A stretch of DNA of 29,415 nucleotides from an uncultured Clostridium sp. (lineage in GTDB: Bacteria; Bacillota; Clostridia; TANB77; CAG-508): the NCBI GenBank assembly GCA_905213875.1, contig CAJMJN010000018.1, positions 1 through 29,415 of the forward strand, in the 5' to 3' direction. A program made the translations under genes and the position numbers. The first letter of the stretch is position 1. Each line of letters starts with the position of its first letter. The notes beneath the pieces were generated by a model, which saw nothing but the letters and a program-made list of their open reading frames with translations, made no database searches and was not told where the DNA came from. Shown here piece by piece: positions 17,116-23,488 of this stretch.

Positions 17116-17340
17116 ATGGCAAACTATTCAAATAAAAAGTTAGTACCAGAAGCTATGACTGCTTTAGATAAATTCAAATATGAAGTAGCTAGTGATGTGT
17201 GTGTTAAAAAATTATTTATAAAAAATAAAAGCACATCAGTAGCAACTTCATATTTAAAAAATTATATTCCATATTATTTAGTCTTTTTATTTCTTTTGTT
17301 AACCGTTTTACATTGTTCCATTTTATTTTCTTTCATTTGA
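17116..17340 (+). pseudogene. Alpha/beta-type SASP gene interrupted by element insertion
   Basis: The frame starts MANYSNKKLVPEAMTALDKF and continues KYEVASDV, the N-terminal half of an alpha/beta-type small acid-soluble spore protein, including the region cleaved by the germination protease (YE/VAS). These proteins are normally 60-70 residues, with a second DNA-binding block containing a Ser-Val-Gly-Gly motif. Here SASP similarity stops near residue 29 (about 17205) and the frame runs on for 45 unrelated residues into the 3' end of the recombinase region. A textbook AGGAGGTG site and a sigma-G-like promoter are intact, so the gene was functional before interruption. The missing 3' half is not in the window. 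Confidence 0.85.
17173..17258. repeat. Inverted repeat of SASP coding sequence at the element end (likely attachment site)
   Basis: The 27 bases 17173-17199 (TTC AAA TAT GAA ... GAT GTG, coding FKYEVASDV) recur in inverse orientation at 17232-17258 with 24 of 27 matches, coding FKYEVATDV on the - strand. The centre is near 17215 and the spacer is 32 bases. The repeat spans the point where SASP similarity ends and lies 16 bases beyond the recombinase stop. It is the place where a serine-integrase crossover site is expected. Confidence 0.7.
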
Positions 17341-18971
17341 CTTATCTCTGTCAATTCTTTAAATTTAAAATATATTGTTATAATATTATCTTCTGATATA
17401 GTTACCTTATCAATAAGTCTACTTAGTAATTCTTTTGTTGGTTTTTTTAATGAAACAAATTCTTTGGCAACTTTTTCTATTTCTTCCTTATTATTATTAT
17501 CATTTTTTAAATTTGTAGATAATTTCAAAAGTTCTTCTTTTTCATTTATAAGTTTATCTCTTTCTTGTGTAAAATTTTTTGATAACTCTATATAATCTTT
17601 TTCTGTTATTACATTCTTTACCTTATCCATATATAAGTTTCTAATGCACAAATTCAAGTCCTCTATTTTAGTTTCTATATTATCTATCTTCTTATTATAT
17701 TCTTGCTCAAGTACATTTCTTTTATTTTCTTTTTCAACCATTTCAATCAATTCTTTTTCCAAATCACGATTTAAATAAGCATTGCATACCTTTTTTATAT
17801 TTTCTATAAGAATCTTTTCTAATATTGGTATGCTATTTGAATGTCTACTACATTGATTATAATACTTTGAATAAGTATAACATACAGTTGTGTATCGATA
17901 TTCTCCATATTTTTTATAAGCATAATCTGAATAAGTTAAATATAACTTTGCACCACAATCAGCACAATATAAAAATCCTTTAAATAAATAATCATGTTTT
18001 GTTGATTTACTAAATGCTTTATTCTCTGTTATGATTTTTTGTACTTCATCAAAATCTTCCTTCTTTATTATAGGTTCGTGTGTATTATAACAAATCACAC
18101 GATCTTCTTTAGGTACTGTTACTCTTTTTTTTGATTTGTAATTTACTTTTTTTCTTTTAAACTGCTCTAAATTTCCAATATAAACAGGATTTTTTAATAT
18201 TCTGCTAATTGTTGTTTGTTTCCAACAATTATATAATTTGGTTTTTCTTGTAGTTCCTATATTTCGTGATATACCAGGAACAGGAATTTCTTCCTCAGTC
18301 AATATTTTAGCAATTTTTGTTAGCCCATTTCCTTGTAGATATAGCCTAAAAATATATCTTACCACTTTTGCCTCTTCTTCATTTATAACTAATTGATATT
18401 TATTTTCAGGATTTTTTTTGTATCCGTATGGTGCAGTAACTGCTAAAAAATTCCCTGCTGTTTTTCTTTCTTTTAATGCACTTGTAATTTTCTTTGATAT
18501 GTCCTTGACATACATATCATTTATAACAGATTTGAAAGGTGCAATATCATTCATTCCTGCATCTTCTAATGTATCAATTCCATCTAGTAATGCAATGTAT
18601 CTTACTCTGTTTTCAGGAAAATATCTTTGAACATATCTCCCTGTGTCAATGTAATCTCTCCCAAGTCTTGACAAGTCTTTTGTAATTACTGTATTTATTT
18701 TTCCTTTTTCAATATCTTTTATCATTCTTTGAAATGCTGGTCTATTAAAGTTTGTACCTGTATATCCATCATCAACATATTCATCAACAATAATAAAGTT
18801 ATCATTTTCATTTATAAATCTTGTAATAATATTTCTTTGGTTTGTAACACTTGAACTTTCTTCTTTATCTCCATCCTCTCTTGATAATCTTATATACATA
18901 GCAACCTTAAAAATCATATTATTTTTTATTTTTGCTAATGTTTGATTACTCATTAGTGCATAATTGTCCAT
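17274..18971 (-). CDS. Large serine recombinase (site-specific integrase)
   Basis: A 565-residue large serine recombinase. The catalytic domain begins about residue 22 with VAMYIRLSRED, where Ser30 is the nucleophile, and includes VITKDLSRLGRDYIDTGRY. The recombinase domain follows (APYGYKKNPEN, then ILKNPVYIGNLEQF), then a zinc ribbon (FLYCADCGAKL with a later Cys/His pair in YNQCSRHS), and a C-terminal Lys/Glu-rich coiled coil (about 420-500). It cuts and rejoins DNA through a covalent Ser linkage and needs no host factors; excision usually needs a separate directionality factor. The ATG follows GGAGATGATT. It is transcribed towards the interrupted SASP gene, its probable attachment site. 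Confidence 0.95.
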   Translation of the reverse strand: MDNYALMSNQTLAKIKNNMIFKVAMYIRLSREDGDKEESSSVTNQRNIITRFINENDNFIIVDEYVDDGYTGTNFNRPAFQRMIKDIEKGKINTVITKDLSRLGRDYIDTGRYVQRYFPENRVRYIALLDGIDTLEDAGMNDIAPFKSVINDMYVKDISKKITSALKERKTAGNFLAVTAPYGYKKNPENKYQLVINEEEAKVVRYIFRLYLQGNGLTKIAKILTEEEIPVPGISRNIGTTRKTKLYNCWKQTTISRILKNPVYIGNLEQFKRKKVNYKSKKRVTVPKEDRVICYNTHEPIIKKEDFDEVQKIITENKAFSKSTKHDYLFKGFLYCADCGAKLYLTYSDYAYKKYGEYRYTTVCYTYSKYYNQCSRHSNSIPILEKILIENIKKVCNAYLNRDLEKELIEMVEKENKRNVLEQEYNKKIDNIETKIEDLNLCIRNLYMDKVKNVITEKDYIELSKNFTQERDKLINEKEELLKLSTNLKNDNNNKEEIEKVAKEFVSLKKPTKELLSRLIDKVTISEDNIITIYFKFKELTEISQMKENKMEQCKTVNKRNKKTK

Positions 18972-18990
18972 TTCTAATCATCTCCTAAGA

Positions 18991-19073
18991 AGTAATCATT
19001 CTATGTTGATTATACTATATTTTGGTATAAATCTCAAACCCAATTTTATCCACTTTATATAGAATGATTTACT
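18991..19073 (-). promoter_or_regulatory. Recombinase promoter flanked by inverted repeat
   Basis: Leftward TTGAGA (19032-19037) and TATAAT (19009-19014) are 17 bases apart. On both sides lie inverted copies: AGTAATCATTCTAT (18991-19004) and ATAGAATGATTTACT (19059-19073), matching except for one extra base. A regulator or directionality factor binding both arms would enclose the promoter. Confidence 0.6.
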
Positions 19074-19216
19074 ATAATATTTTTATCTCTAACTTCATTT
19101 ATAAAACATTCCTTTAATATTTCATTTACATCATTTTCTGACTTATTATCAAAGACAAATTTTATTACATATTCACTTGCATTTTGGGGAATTTTACTAT
19201 TTGTCTTCTTTTCCAA
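19055..19216 (-). CDS. Small protein next to the recombinase, TnpW-like
   Basis: A 53-residue protein starting at a TTG preceded by AGGAGGGATCAAA; no ATG is available. The core NASEYVIKFVFDNKSENDV followed by a Leu/Lys helix resembles TnpW, the small conserved protein encoded beside serine recombinases in clostridial transposons, in pattern (Tyr-Val-x-x-Phe strand, then Ser/Thr-rich turn and amphipathic helix). Similarity is weak and judged by eye. It would be co-transcribed with the genes upstream of it and ends in the inverted repeat that flanks the recombinase promoter. Confidence 0.5.
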   Translation of the reverse strand: MEKKTNSKIPQNASEYVIKFVFDNKSENDVNEILKECFINEVRDKNIIVNHSI

Positions 19217-19322
19217 TTTTGATCCCTCCTAATAAAAAAATAAAGAGAATGCTATTTTCATTCTCCATTTTCTTCTATATTTAAAGTCCATTTTTTCTCT
19301 TTTCCTTATTATTTACTTATTC

Positions 19323-19523
19323 TCATTTTTTATACATTAAAACCTTGTTTGCTTTTTCTACTATTTCATCTTGTCTGTATAATTTCATAATTGTAAGTAT
19401 TTCACTTGCTAACTCCTTTTCAGTTATTTCATTTGGACTTGCTTTTAATGTATGGTATGCAACAACTGCATAACCTATTGCTTGATTTCTAGTTACTGCT
19501 TTTGGTAATTCATTATGATTCAT
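19323..19523 (-). CDS. Small hypothetical protein (66 aa)
   Basis: Begins MNHNELPKAVTRNQAIGYAV and is soluble, predicted mostly helical (a helix at about 12-27, then EKELASEILTIMKLYRQDE). A GGAGGAT ribosome site lies 8 bases before the ATG, supporting it as real. It lies between the sigma/HTH pair and the recombinase, where accessory or directionality-factor genes are often found. I recognise no family. Confidence 0.65.
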   Translation of the reverse strand: MNHNELPKAVTRNQAIGYAVVAYHTLKASPNEITEKELASEILTIMKLYRQDEIVEKANKVLMYKK

Positions 19524-19614
19524 TTTTTAATATCCTCCATTCTTCTAAAAATCTAGTTACAAGTGAATTTAGTATCATTCACATAGGCATTTCAGCCTCT
19601 CCGTTTCCACCGAG

Positions 19615-19710
19615 CTATTCCTCAACATTTGTTAAGCCAAATAGAAGTATCATTATCCCTAATATAATCATCGCCAACACAAACTTACCATTGTTTGCTT
19701 TTTCCCTCAT
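19615..19710 (-). CDS. Possible 31-residue single-span membrane peptide
   Basis: The frame MREKANNGKFVLAMIILGIM continues ILLFGLTNVEE and stops at TAG. It has one hydrophobic span (residues 10-26). After the TAG the same frame is open for 11 more codons (LGGNGEAEMPM). No clear ribosome site precedes the ATG. It could be a remnant of a larger gene. Low confidence. Confidence 0.25.
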   Translation of the reverse strand: MREKANNGKFVLAMIILGIMILLFGLTNVEE

Positions 19711-19757
19711 TATAGTCGCTATTTATTTTTTTAATAACATTCGCCTTCTTGGAGCTT

Positions 19758-19789
19758 ATATATTAGTTAAAGTCTTGTAACTAATATAT
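19758..19789. repeat. Perfect 12-base inverted repeat
   Basis: ATATATTAGTTA and TAACTAATATAT flank an 8-base loop. No T-run follows in either direction, so it is not a standard terminator. Part of a 354-base stretch (19524-19877) without a convincing gene. Confidence 0.75.
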
Positions 19790-19800
19790 TCACTTGTCAA

Positions 19801-19832
19801 TGTGCATAGCAATTTTTGTCTTGCTACACACA
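19801..19832. repeat. Second inverted repeat in the same intergenic region
   Basis: TGTG-CA-TAGCAA and TTGCTA-CA-CACA pair with a two-base internal mismatch and an 8-base loop. It lies only 11 bases from the previous repeat. Paired hairpins in a non-coding gap of an integrative element could be a transfer origin, a recombinase accessory site or RNA structure. Confidence 0.55.
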
Positions 19833-19877
19833 TAGGCGAAAAAATCATTAAAAATCTTACTAAAATTTTAAAATTTT

Positions 19878-20072
19878 TTAAAATTTTTTAAATTTCTTTA
19901 TTTGTTTTAATAATTTGTCTACAATATAGTCTTTACATTCTTGGTTAACTATTCCATTTATCATAGATTCTTTATTTATTAAATCTTCAAATTCTAAAAT
20001 AATCTTAAATGTTGCTTCAATGTCATTTTCTTTTGCTTTCATAATTAAATCTACCAATTCTCTATTTTTCAT
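19878..20072 (-). CDS. Conjugative-transposon-type helix-turn-helix protein
   Basis: A 64-residue protein. RELVDLIMKAKENDIEATFK and the following IILEFEDLINKES match the short HTH proteins found next to a small sigma factor in Tn916-like elements. The ATG at 20072 is preferred to the TTG 15 bases upstream, because that TTG lies inside the ribosome site TTGGAGAAA. The start overlaps the 3' end of the sigma-like gene by 11 bases, which suggests translational coupling. Confidence 0.65.
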   Translation of the reverse strand: MKNRELVDLIMKAKENDIEATFKIILEFEDLINKESMINGIVNQECKDYIVDKLLKQIKKFKKF

Positions 20073-20466
20073 TATTATTTTCTCCAATCTTTCTTTTAAT
20101 TTTTGATTTAATACTAGATAAATGATTATCTTTAATTCTCATTATTCTTCTTATTTCATAATCAGAATAATCTTTTAATACCAATTCCAAATATTCTTTT
20201 TCTCTTTTAGTTAATTTAATATCGATTTTTAGTATTTTCATTACTTCTTCTAAATTTTTTTCTTCAAACGGCAAGAAGGTATCATCATCAAACACTGATA
20301 ATGATACCTTCTCATCTACAAGATCACTATATAAAATCTCTTTATATTTATTTTTTTTAGACATTCTCCAAAAATCAATAGCAGAATGTTTTACTATTTT
20401 TTTTATATAAAGTTTAAATGCCTTAACAATTTCAACAATTTCTTCATCTGAATATTCTCTATTCAT
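20062..20466 (-). CDS. Small sigma-70-like factor of an integrative element
   Basis: A 134-residue protein from the ATG at 20466. The C-terminal half, LTKREKEYLELVLKDYSDYE then IRRIMRIKDNHLSSIKSKIK, has the region 4 pattern that contacts the -35. The N-terminal half with IDFWRMSKKNKYKEILYSD is region 2-like. Together with the overlapping HTH gene it resembles the orf7/orf8 pair of Tn916-type elements, which controls transfer genes. The ATG is preferred to the TTG 51 bases upstream because GGAGAG precedes it. A nested hairpin overlaps that ribosome site. Confidence 0.7.
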   Translation of the reverse strand: MNREYSDEEIVEIVKAFKLYIKKIVKHSAIDFWRMSKKNKYKEILYSDLVDEKVSLSVFDDDTFLPFEEKNLEEVMKILKIDIKLTKREKEYLELVLKDYSDYEIRRIMRIKDNHLSSIKSKIKRKIGENNNEK

Positions 20467-20475
20467 AAAAAAACT

Positions 20476-20510
20476 CTCCAATCTAGGACAGACTTGTCCA
20501 TTGACTGGAG
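20476..20510 (-). promoter_or_regulatory. Nested hairpin in the leader of the sigma-like gene, overlapping its ribosome site
   Basis: On the transcript CTCCA (20506-20510) pairs with TGGAG (20476-20480), and inside it GGACA (20495-20499) pairs with TGTCC (20486-20490). The 3' TGGAG is the start of the ribosome site for the ATG at 20466, so folding would hide it. Confidence 0.55.
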
Positions 20511-20549
20511 ATAGCAATATATTTCTATCTTTTTATTTTTAAATTACAT

Positions 20550-20567
20550 TTATTTATATTCTTCCAT
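20550..20567 (-). CDS. Possible five-residue leader peptide
   Basis: AGGAGTGATTAAGAT precedes ATG, and the frame reads MEEYK then stop. A short peptide with a good ribosome site, about 40 bases before a structured leader, fits an attenuation or translation-coupled control of the sigma-like gene, as known for tet(M) leaders. Not proven. Confidence 0.3.
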   Translation of the reverse strand: MEEYK

Positions 20568-20720
20568 ATCTTAATCACTCCTAAAATACACTAATAAAAA
20601 AAGAATAGCCATAAAATTATATAGTAGTTTTTAATCATCATTGGTACTTCTTTTACTTTTGTTTACTACCTCTTTTATGGACTATGTCCTGCAACTATAA
20701 TACTGAAATCAAAGGTATTT

Positions 20721-20770
20721 TTCACTAAAAGTGCTAGAAGTTGCTAAAAAGTGCTATTTTTTGCTAGAAA
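20721..20770. repeat. Five 10-base iterations upstream of the Spo0A-like gene
   Basis: TTCACTAAAA, GTGCTAGAAG, TTGCTAAAAA, GTGCTATTTT and TTGCTAGAAA follow one another with exact 10-base spacing; the last four share TGCTA. The period equals one DNA turn, so all copies face the same side and A-tracts are in phase. Located in the 383-base non-coding stretch 20518-20900. Confidence 0.8.
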
Positions 20771-20773
20771 ATT

Positions 20774-20780
20774 TGTCGAA
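20774..20780 (+). promoter_or_regulatory. 0A-box upstream of the Spo0A-like gene
   Basis: TTTGTCGAA contains the exact seven-base Spo0A-binding consensus TGTCGAA, four bases after the last iteration and about 60 bases before the predicted transcription start. Confidence 0.55.
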
Positions 20781-20804
20781 TTATGGAAGTTTTTGCCTTT
20801 TTTA

Positions 20805-20833
20805 TTGTGTTTACATAAAAAAAGTGATACAAT
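20805..20833 (+). promoter_or_regulatory. Promoter of the Spo0A-like gene
   Basis: TTGTGT (20805-20810) and TACAAT (20828-20833) are 17 bases apart, with a weak -35 that would suit an activator. Confidence 0.6.
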
Positions 20834-20900
20834 ATGAACTAGATAAAATTTTTTAAGACATACATATTCATTACTTTATTATCAGTCGGAGGTATATGAT

Positions 20901-21608
20901 ATGATACAAGTTATGATTGCTGATGACAATCTTGATTTAAACAATTTATGTTGCAATATTTTATCAAAAGACAAAGATATACAAATAATTAGTAGTACAT
21001 TAGATGGAGAATCTACATTAAAAGATTATATGCAATTAAAACCTGATGTTTTATTATTAGATTTAGATTTGCCAAAAATGAATGGCATTGACATCATAAA
21101 CAATATTTGTTTAGATGAAACAGAAAAGAAAAAAAATAATATTATTATAATATCAGGTAACACTGAGTTACGATATAACTTATTTAATACTTCTAAAATA
21201 TTCAGAATAATGCCTAAACCTGTTGATTTTAACGATGTTATATCTACAATAAAAGAAATAGTTACTGAAAATAATTATATTCCTATTGTAGAAAAAGAAA
21301 TTCGTAACTTCTTATTTTCTTTAAATTTTAATTTGTATGCCGATGGTACTAGATATTTAATTGATGCAATAAAACTCGGTTCTGAAAATATAAAACTTGT
21401 ACGAAATATTAAAACTTTATATGATGAAGTTGCTGAACTTCATTCTACTTCTTCAAATACTATAAAATGGGGAATTAGAAATGCAATAGAAACAATGAAT
21501 CATAATACAACTAAACATGAAATAAATAAGATTTTTCATATAAATTATGATAAAAAGATGACACCTAAGTATTTTATTCCTTTGGTTATTTCTTATTTTG
21601 ATAAGTAA
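20901..21608 (+). CDS. Divergent Spo0A-like response regulator
   Basis: A 235-residue response regulator. The receiver domain (1-120) has the acidic pair DD at residues 8-9, phospho-acceptor Asp54 in LLLDLDLPKMNG, Ser85 in IIIISGN and Lys106 in MPKPVDF. The C-terminal domain (about 129-235) matches Spo0A in pattern: a first helix with LNFNLYADGTRYLIDAI (Spo0A: HIKGYLYLREAI), then TLYDEVAELH, and the recognition helix region TSSNTIKWGIRNAIETM (Spo0A: TASRVERAIRHAIEVA). Two of the three base-contacting positions known in Bacillus Spo0A (Glu213, Arg214) appear as Lys and Trp; the Arg217 equivalent is kept. Probably an element-borne regulator that reads the host phosphorelay or sporulation state. 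GGAGG is eight bases before the ATG. Ends with a hairpin terminator. Confidence 0.8.
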   Translation: MIQVMIADDNLDLNNLCCNILSKDKDIQIISSTLDGESTLKDYMQLKPDVLLLDLDLPKMNGIDIINNICLDETEKKKNNIIIISGNTELRYNLFNTSKIFRIMPKPVDFNDVISTIKEIVTENNYIPIVEKEIRNFLFSLNFNLYADGTRYLIDAIKLGSENIKLVRNIKTLYDEVAELHSTSSNTIKWGIRNAIETMNHNTTKHEINKIFHINYDKKMTPKYFIPLVISYFDK

Positions 21609-21640
21609 AAAGCAGAAGATCATTCTTCTGCTTTTATCAA
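21608..21640. terminator. Hairpin terminator after the Spo0A-like gene
   Basis: A perfect 11-base stem, AAAAGCAGAAG and CTTCTGCTTTT, with a 6-base loop. It is flanked by A and T runs and can serve both directions; the remnant gene on the other strand ends here too. Confidence 0.8.
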
Positions 21641-21863
21641 TTTTATATTTTTTAAATGTTCACTTTTTATTATATTTTCTATTTCCTCTATATCTTTTTG
21701 TTCACAATTCTTTCCAAATTCAATTCTGATTTCTTTTAATTTTTCAAAATTAAGTGGCACATATAAATAGTTAATTTTTTCTGCTAGTAATAGTTTTATT
21801 TGATATACTAATATCTATCAATCCAAAAAATTTTCCACTTAATAATTTTATGTTTTCTATCTT
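21620..21863 (-). pseudogene. Broken small gene, one frameshift and no start codon
   Basis: Directly after the stop of the upstream gene the same frame stays open and reads KIENIKLLSGKFFGLIDISI then SNK. At the A4 run 21794-21797 a one-base shift is needed, after which it reads LLLAEKINYLYVPLNFEKLK, then EIRIEFGKNCEQKDIEEIEN and stops at 21620. Joined, this gives about 80 residues of coherent coding sequence. The expected start coincides with ATG-TAA at 21867-21862. I interpret it as a decayed small soluble protein gene of the element. Function unknown. Confidence 0.5.
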
Positions 21864-22196
21864 TTACATCGCATATATATTCTCAGTTTCCATTATTTCT
21901 TCACATTTTTTTAACAAAGAATTTAAGGTTTCTCTACTTACACCTGTTCCATTAAGTTCTTTACAATTTTTCTTTTCCTCTTCTGATAATTCTTCATCCT
22001 CAGGCACATAATATGGTAATAAGCCATAATAATATAAATTATCAAATTCAAAAGCAGTATAAATGTCATCTTTTATTTTTATTCCTAATTTTCTAAAATA
22101 ATTAAATTCTTCTATAGAAAAATATTTTTTTAAATCTACAATTTTATTTGTTTTATACTTTTTATGCCATTTTTCAAAACTAAAATTTTCTTGCAT
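21864..22196 (-). CDS. Hypothetical protein A of the repeated element module
   Basis: A 110-residue acidic soluble protein. The ATG at 22196 is chosen because AGGAGAAAA precedes it; an earlier ATG has none. The N-terminal block FEKWHKKYKTNKIVDLKKYF followed by KLGIKIKDDIYTAFEFDNLY matches the 22610-22900 protein (SKWQKEYDKKPLVDLSQYF, KLNIVLSDKVYTEYEFECLE), so these are paralogues. It is divergent from an HTH regulator with an inverted-repeat operator between. Unknown family. Confidence 0.65.
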   Translation of the reverse strand: MQENFSFEKWHKKYKTNKIVDLKKYFSIEEFNYFRKLGIKIKDDIYTAFEFDNLYYYGLLPYYVPEDEELSEEEKKNCKELNGTGVSRETLNSLLKKCEEIMETENIYAM

Positions 22197-22246
22197 ACTT
22201 TTTTCTCCTATTAAATTCATATTTTTATACTTTTAACAAAAGCATT

Positions 22247-22266
22247 TAGGCTAAGAATTTAGCCTA
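22247..22266. promoter_or_regulatory. 20-base operator between hypothetical A and HTH regulator 1
   Basis: A perfect inverted repeat TAGGCTAA-GAAT-TTAGCCTA, 8-4-8, placed between two divergent genes. A likely binding site for the adjacent Xre-type regulator. Confidence 0.7.
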
Positions 22267-22323
22267 TTATCGTAAAAAAAATTGCTATACTATTCTCAGA
22301 TTATATGTAAAGGAGTGATTGTT

Positions 22324-22581
22324 GTGAAATTATCTGATGCAATTTATCAAAGAGTTAAATATTATATGAGTAAAAACAATTTGATTACTTTATGGGATTT
22401 GTATAAAGCAACAGGTGTTCCTAAGGCAACTTTAAATTCTGTATTTAGCACACGAAAGACAAAAGTTCCAAGACTTACAACTCTTGCTCAAATATGTGAT
22501 GGCTTAAATACAAATTTACAGGAATTTTTCAATGATCCAATTTTTAGTAACCTAGATGATGATTCCTATTACAAAGACTAG
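22324..22581 (+). CDS. Small Xre/Cro-type HTH regulator 1
   Basis: An 85-residue DNA-binding protein from a GTG start eight bases after AAAGGAG; the longer frame has no ribosome site. The HTH is LWDLYKATGVPKATLNSVFS followed by TTLAQICDGLNTNLQEFFND, the standard five-helix Cro fold. It aligns along its whole length with HTH regulator 2 (also 85 residues, also GTG-started). It probably represses the divergent leftward gene and itself through the 22247-22266 repeat. Confidence 0.8.
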   Translation: MKLSDAIYQRVKYYMSKNNLITLWDLYKATGVPKATLNSVFSTRKTKVPRLTTLAQICDGLNTNLQEFFNDPIFSNLDDDSYYKD

Positions 22582-22612
22582 ACTTCAACAAATGATATTC
22601 TAGCCTTTTTTA
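22573..22612 (+). terminator. Terminator after HTH regulator 1
   Basis: AAAGACTAGA pairs with TCTAGCCTTT (one mismatch) and runs into T residues. It overlaps the stop codon and also the end of the convergent gene. Confidence 0.6.
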
Positions 22613-22900
22613 TATGCAATAATCTTCTCTTATCGTATTACAAATATTCCAAATTCTTTTTATTTCATTATATGCTATTCCCATCTTTTTTAATAGTTCT
22701 TTTTGTTTATAAAATGCTATCAAATCCATTTCTAAGCATTCAAATTCATATTCAGTATATACTTTGTCACTTAATACAATGTTTAATTTTTTTATGATTT
22801 CCTTGTCCTTAGTCGTAAAATATTGAGATAAGTCTACCAATGGCTTTTTATCATATTCCTTTTGCCATTTACTTATTTCTTCACAAATATTTTTTTTCAT
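22610..22900 (-). CDS. Hypothetical protein B, paralogue of A
   Basis: A 96-residue soluble protein sharing the Trp-Gln/His-Lys...Val-Asp-Leu...Tyr-Phe block and the Tyr-Thr-x-x-Glu-Phe block with hypothetical A, and ending in a helical tail (MGIAYNEIKRIWNICNTIRE). A weak GGTAGG ribosome site precedes the ATG. Two related proteins linked to two related regulators suggest a module duplication. Function unknown. Confidence 0.65.
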   Translation of the reverse strand: MKKNICEEISKWQKEYDKKPLVDLSQYFTTKDKEIIKKLNIVLSDKVYTEYEFECLEMDLIAFYKQKELLKKMGIAYNEIKRIWNICNTIREDYCI

Positions 22901-22974
22901 TTATTTTCCTACCTTTTTTATAGAGTATAAATATAATACTATATTTTGTTAAGAAACTCAATATTTTTTTCTAT

Positions 22975-23274
22975 TTATGTTACAGATATACGATCATACA
23001 TATTTTTTATTTCAAATTTACTCAATATTATTTCTTTTAATTTTTTGTTTTCTTCTTTTGATATTCTATTATTTATTGTTGCAACATTTATCATTAAGCA
23101 TATATGCATGTAATCTTCTCCGTCAATTATATCCTCTATTACATAGTCTGGTATTGATATTTCTGTGTTAAGCATTGATATAATTTTTTCCTTTAATATT
23201 TTTCTTCGTTCTATTTCATTTTTTAATCTTATTATTTCAAGTTCCTTTTCTTCAATGTATTGGTTTATATTCAA
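22975..23274 (-). CDS. Hypothetical helical protein C beside HTH regulator 2
   Basis: About 99 residues with an N-terminal charged helix (EEKELEIIRLKNEIERRKIL), a mid section DYVIEDIIDGEDYMH and a second helix. No ATG is available near CGGAGGTG: the candidates are GTG at 23277, TTG at 23274 or a downstream ATA, so the exact start is uncertain. A promoter with an extended -10 lies upstream and overlaps an operator-like repeat. Confidence 0.6.
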   Translation of the reverse strand: MNINQYIEEKELEIIRLKNEIERRKILKEKIISMLNTEISIPDYVIEDIIDGEDYMHICLMINVATINNRISKEENKKLKEIILSKFEIKNMYDRISVT

Positions 23275-23377
23275 CACCTCCGTTCTATTTTATATTTTTT
23301 CTAGTAAAAATATAATTATTCATTGTATATACAAATATAAATTTTCTCATAATAAAAGCAAAACTCTTGTACTTACT

Positions 23378-23441
23378 ATTATAGCACATTTGCTCATTCA
23401 AGTGAACAATTTGGAGTATTTTTGCTCATTTTGATGAACAG
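23378..23441 (-). promoter_or_regulatory. Leftward promoter with twin operators for HTH regulator 2
   Basis: Leftward TTCACT (23401-23406), a 17-base spacer and TGC-TATAAT (23378-23383, extended -10). Two inverted repeats of the form TTGCTCA-N6-TGAACAA lie at 23390-23409 and 23422-23441 (second ends in G). Their centres are 32 bases apart, three helical turns. The first covers the spacer and -35. Confidence 0.7.
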
Positions 23442-23488
23442 GTTGCGTTTATATGTTTGCTAAAATGTTCTCGAAAGGGGCGATTCAA

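Noticed and set aside
19502..19780. Rightward 92-codon frame in the element gap
   Set aside because: No ribosome site, overlaps the start of the supported leftward 66-residue gene, and crosses a perfect inverted repeat.
20601..20640. Leftward TATAAT before the sigma-like leader
   Set aside because: No acceptable -35 at 16-18 bases, so I do not call a promoter although one must exist nearby.
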